A stretch of DNA of 5,231 bases, taken from positions 1-5,231 of the forward strand of contig CAKKSJ010000002.1 of the NCBI GenBank assembly GCA_919902965.1. The letters run 5' to 3'. The first letter of the stretch is position 1, and each line of letters opens with the position of its first letter. Both the position numbers and the translations under genes were made by a program. The stretch comes from Burkholderiales bacterium. GTDB lineage: Bacteria > Pseudomonadota > Gammaproteobacteria > Burkholderiales > SG8-39. Under the pieces are notes generated by a model, which worked only from the letters and a program-made list of their open reading frames with translations, did no database searches and was not told the DNA's origin. Shown one piece after another: positions 4,679 through 5,231 of the stretch.

Positions 4679-5231
4679 ATGAATCGACCTGAAGTCCTCG
4701 TCCTTGGTTCCGGCGTCATGGGACGTGGCATTGCCAAGAGCTTTGCGGCCGCCGGGATTTCTTGCGCCATCCATACGCGCAACGCAGCGATAGTCACTGG
4801 CGTCGACCCGCGCGTTGCCTTGCTCGATAAGCTGCCGCAGGAAGCGCCCGCGCTGGTGATAGAGTCGGTGCCCGAGGAAAAGGAACTGAAGTTCGCCTGC
4901 TACGCTGCCATCGAATCGACCTACGCGGGTGCGCCGGTACTCGCATCCAATACGTCCGGTATCGACCTGGAGGCGCTGGCGCAACCGCTAAAATACCCCA
5001 AGCGCTTTATCGGCATGCATTACTTCATGCCGGCAGACGTGAATACTATGGTCGAGGTCGCGCCGGTGAAAGCCACCGATCCCGCCGCCGTGGACACGGC
5101 GGTGCGTCTGCTCGAGGCCGCAGGCAGGAGCCTGGTGCGCCTGAATCGCGCGCTGCCCGGTTTGCTGATCAACCGGCTGCAGCATGCCATCCTGCACGAG
5201 GCCTATTACCTGATCGACCAGGGCGTGGCGA
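4679..5231 (+). CDS. 3-hydroxyacyl-CoA dehydrogenase family oxidoreductase, N-terminal part (3' end outside window)
   Basis: The ATG at 4679 follows GGAG (4669-4672) at six bases, 32 bp after the previous stop, and 184 codons are visible before the window ends. The dinucleotide-binding motif GSGVMGRGIA (10-19) is followed by VIESVPEEKELK (60-71), SNTSGIDL (90-97), GMHYFMPADVNTMVEV (112-127) and LPGLLINRL (159-167). These match the 3-hydroxyacyl-CoA dehydrogenase N-domain and the beginning of its C-domain; the catalytic pair fits His114 and Glu126, and Asn165 is in place. Two oddities stand out. The stretch between strand 2 (AIHTRN) and VIESVPE is about 25 residues shorter than in fatty-acid enzymes, and the usual HFFNP is HYFMP. 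The acidic residue that normally ends strand 2 is replaced by H-T-R, which may favour NADPH. The family also includes L-gulonate and carnitine dehydrogenases, so a free hydroxyacid rather than a CoA thioester is possible. Last gene of the apparent operon within the window. Confidence 0.82.
   Translation, partial: MNRPEVLVLGSGVMGRGIAKSFAAAGISCAIHTRNAAIVTGVDPRVALLDKLPQEAPALVIESVPEEKELKFACYAAIESTYAGAPVLASNTSGIDLEALAQPLKYPKRFIGMHYFMPADVNTMVEVAPVKATDPAAVDTAVRLLEAAGRSLVRLNRALPGLLINRLQHAILHEAYYLIDQGVA

Noticed and set aside
3612..4679. 355-codon open frame on the minus strand opposite the 2-hydroxyacid dehydrogenase
   Set aside because: Low-complexity composition, no recognisable motif and full overlap with a gene that has all its catalytic residues.

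Overview
The window is GC-rich bacterial DNA with dense coding, strong Shine-Dalgarno sites and no RNA genes, CRISPR arrays or intact mobile elements. The protein mix (NnrS, meta-cleavage hydratase, class II pyruvate aldolases, an AlkB remnant, NIPSNAP) suggests a metabolically versatile, probably denitrification-capable proteobacterium. Burkholderiales or a related betaproteobacterium is my best guess, from protein style only.

Layout. The left edge holds the C-terminal half of an NnrS membrane protein (+ strand, 5' end outside the window). It converges on a minus-strand gene at 674-1456 that closely matches HpaH, the hydratase of the homoprotocatechuate meta-cleavage pathway. The 319 bp between hpaH and the next gene are not empty. 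They hold a candidate hpaH promoter, a short + strand remnant of the C-terminus of an AlkB-type alkane hydroxylase (1539-1673), a candidate extended -10 element and two inverted repeats.

From 1776 to the right edge five genes run in the same direction, apparently as one catabolic operon: a NIPSNAP-family protein, an RraA-like HMG/CHA-type pyruvate aldolase, an HpaI-type aldolase, a D-2-hydroxyacid dehydrogenase that overlaps hpaI by 4 bp (GTGA), and the first 184 codons of a 3-hydroxyacyl-CoA-dehydrogenase-family oxidoreductase cut by the window end. The 70 bp and 105 bp gaps around the RraA-like gene carry hairpins that could tune expression within the operon.

How the genes may work together. 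HpaH hydrates 2-oxohept-4-ene-1,7-dioate to 4-hydroxy-2-oxoheptanedioate, which HpaI splits into pyruvate and succinic semialdehyde. The RraA-like enzyme would split a tertiary 4-hydroxy-2-oxo diacid into pyruvate and a second oxoacid. The two dehydrogenases would interconvert hydroxy and oxo acids. The ring-cleavage dioxygenase, isomerase, decarboxylase and semialdehyde dehydrogenase of the HPA pathway are not in the window, so the true substrate is open. The most notable points are the pairing of two different pyruvate-forming aldolases with two hydroxyacid dehydrogenases, the alkB fossil in the divergent intergenic region, and the unusually short nucleotide-binding part of the last gene. 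None of these proves a new system. The operon as a whole is a reasonable candidate for an uncharacterised oxo/hydroxy-acid degradation route.
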